From the NCBI GenBank assembly GCA_029242325.1, contig JAQWUD010000010.1:141379-205378 (forward strand): a stretch of 64,000 nt of DNA, read 5' to 3'. A program made the position numbers and the translations under genes. This DNA is from Luminiphilus sp. (GTDB taxonomy: Bacteria; Pseudomonadota; Gammaproteobacteria; Pseudomonadales; Halieaceae). Under the pieces are notes generated by a model, which worked only from the letters and a program-made list of their open reading frames with translations, did not search any database and was not told where the DNA came from. This document shows positions 63,162-64,000 of this stretch, piece after piece. The number at the start of each line of letters is the position of its first letter. Positions within the stretch are counted from its first letter, which is position 1.

Positions 63162-64000
63162 CTCAAACGGCAATCACCGTAGCAACATCAAACATCGAGT
63201 CACTGCTTGTCCGCAATAATCACCGAGGCATGGAGAGGGTACGTCGGCATCTTCAGGCCGGGTATCTCGCAAGAGCGGCGGAACTTATCCGTCACAGCGC
63301 GGGCAACGCCTATATTGTGACGGGCTTCCCGGTAGCAGGCACTTTTGAGACAGATGGACCTGCCGGTGCCATGGCGCTTTACCGGTTATGTGAACGCAAC
63401 AACCTCGCGCCAACGATCCTTGCTGAACCGGCGCTCACCAGAGCGCTCTGCGATCGCTTCAGATGTGTAGATCTGGCGACCGGCTCCCCCGATCAGATCA
63501 TCGACGAGGTCACAGCGCTTTACCGCAGTGCCCCACCCGGTCTGTTCATTAGCATTGAAAGGCCCGGAGCCGCAGCGGACGGCCGTTACTACAACATGGC
63601 GGGGCAAGACATCTCTGACCATTGCGCGTGGGCAGAGCCCTATCTGGAATTGGCGAGCTGCCCCACTATTGCAATCGGCGATGGCGGTAATGAGTTGGGA
63701 ATGGGAAGTGCTATCGAGGCAATCTCTACACTCGCTGTAAAACCAGCAGCTAGCACCTGCGACGAATTGGTCGTAGCAGATGTTTCCAATTGGGCCGCTT
63801 ACGCACTGTGCGTGCTAACAGACGTGATGAGCGGCGATATCACCGATATAGGGGCAGATATTCGGGGAGACCTCAGCTATCTTGTTCAGCAGGGGGCTGT
63901 GGACGGAGTCACGGGGCTGCCCACCGCGACAGAAGATGGCTTTGCGGAAAACGCGGGTAATGCCCTGCTTGAGGAGATCATACCAATGGCGTTGAGAGCC
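63158..64000 (+). CDS. DUF4392 protein, C-terminal-half homologue of D-glutamate cyclase (3' end outside window)
   Basis: 281 codons are visible with no stop, so the C-terminus is cut off. The conserved marks of DUF4392 are present: YIVTGFPVAGTFETDGPAGA (about 48-67), ERPGAAADGRYYNMAGQDI and IGDGGNELGMG. In mammals DUF4392 forms the second domain of D-glutamate cyclase. The ATG overlaps the pxpC stop, so the gene belongs to the same operon as DUF1445 and pxpABC. Confidence 0.88.
   Translation, partial: MTQTAITVATSNIESLLVRNNHRGMERVRRHLQAGYLARAAELIRHSAGNAYIVTGFPVAGTFETDGPAGAMALYRLCERNNLAPTILAEPALTRALCDRFRCVDLATGSPDQIIDEVTALYRSAPPGLFISIERPGAAADGRYYNMAGQDISDHCAWAEPYLELASCPTIAIGDGGNELGMGSAIEAISTLAVKPAASTCDELVVADVSNWAAYALCVLTDVMSGDITDIGADIRGDLSYLVQQGAVDGVTGLPTATEDGFAENAGNALLEEIIPMALRA

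Overview
The window is bacterial, with very high coding density (about 65 genes, no gap over 300 bases) and no rRNA, tRNA, CRISPR array, insertion sequence or phage gene that I can see. The block from sdhE/ygfZ through nadB, rpoE-mucA-mucB-rseC-mucD, lepA, lepB, a DUF4845 remnant, rnc, era and recO (about 14.7-27.1 kb) matches the Pseudomonas-type gammaproteobacterial gene order. RapA, LptFG, SdhE, YgfZ, HolC and a histone H1-like AlgP-type protein also point to Gammaproteobacteria. CYP153, several CoA-pathway enzymes and a meta-cleavage lower pathway suggest an aerobic, probably marine, hydrocarbon- or lipid-using member (for example the Cellvibrionales/OM60-NOR5 area). That placement is inference.

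Layout. 1-3.2 kb: a FAD monooxygenase cut by the window edge, an MFS transporter and an acyl-CoA thioesterase. 3.2-5.8 kb: a CsoR-type metal repressor with two operator palindromes, followed by a translationally coupled run (secreted beta-rich protein, His-rich CxxC HMA-like protein, MerT-like membrane protein) and a convergent PepSY protein. 5.8-10.6 kb: a DUF429 protein, then CYP153, its [2Fe-2S] ferredoxin and a di-iron ferritin-like protein, all facing a divergent AraC regulator. 10.6-14.6 kb: a GST, the Lys/Ala repeat protein, adk, mazG and cysM. 14.7-27.8 kb: the conserved core described above plus ung. 27.8-35.6 kb: rarD, a secreted trypsin-like protease, trhO-bolA, an RDD protein, lptF-lptG, and pepA-holC. 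35.6-45.4 kb: valS, a cold-shock protein, a methyltransferase, a TPR/TonB-C-like exported protein, a structured candidate small RNA, a LysR regulator, tatD and rapA.

45.4-59.9 kb is catabolic. It holds a DUF3604 protein, the aldolase/acylating-aldehyde-dehydrogenase pair and a divergent hydratase (lower meta-cleavage pathway giving pyruvate and acetyl-/propionyl-CoA), then an enoyl-CoA hydratase, an AMACR-like CoA racemase/transferase, an acyl-CoA dehydrogenase, two acyl-CoA ligases, an ACAD10-type phosphotransferase and a DUF3336-patatin lipase. Together these look like activation, epimerisation and beta-oxidation of a branched (isoprenoid or sterol-side-chain-like) acid.

60.0-64.0 kb is a tight five-gene operon: DUF1445, pxpA, pxpB, pxpC, DUF4392. 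DUF1445 and DUF4392 are the two halves of mammalian D-glutamate cyclase (DGLUCY), here split around the three 5-oxoprolinase subunits. This suggests a D-glutamate to 5-oxo-D-proline to glutamate route. This operon and the CsoR-controlled metal operon are the best candidates for little-described systems in the window.
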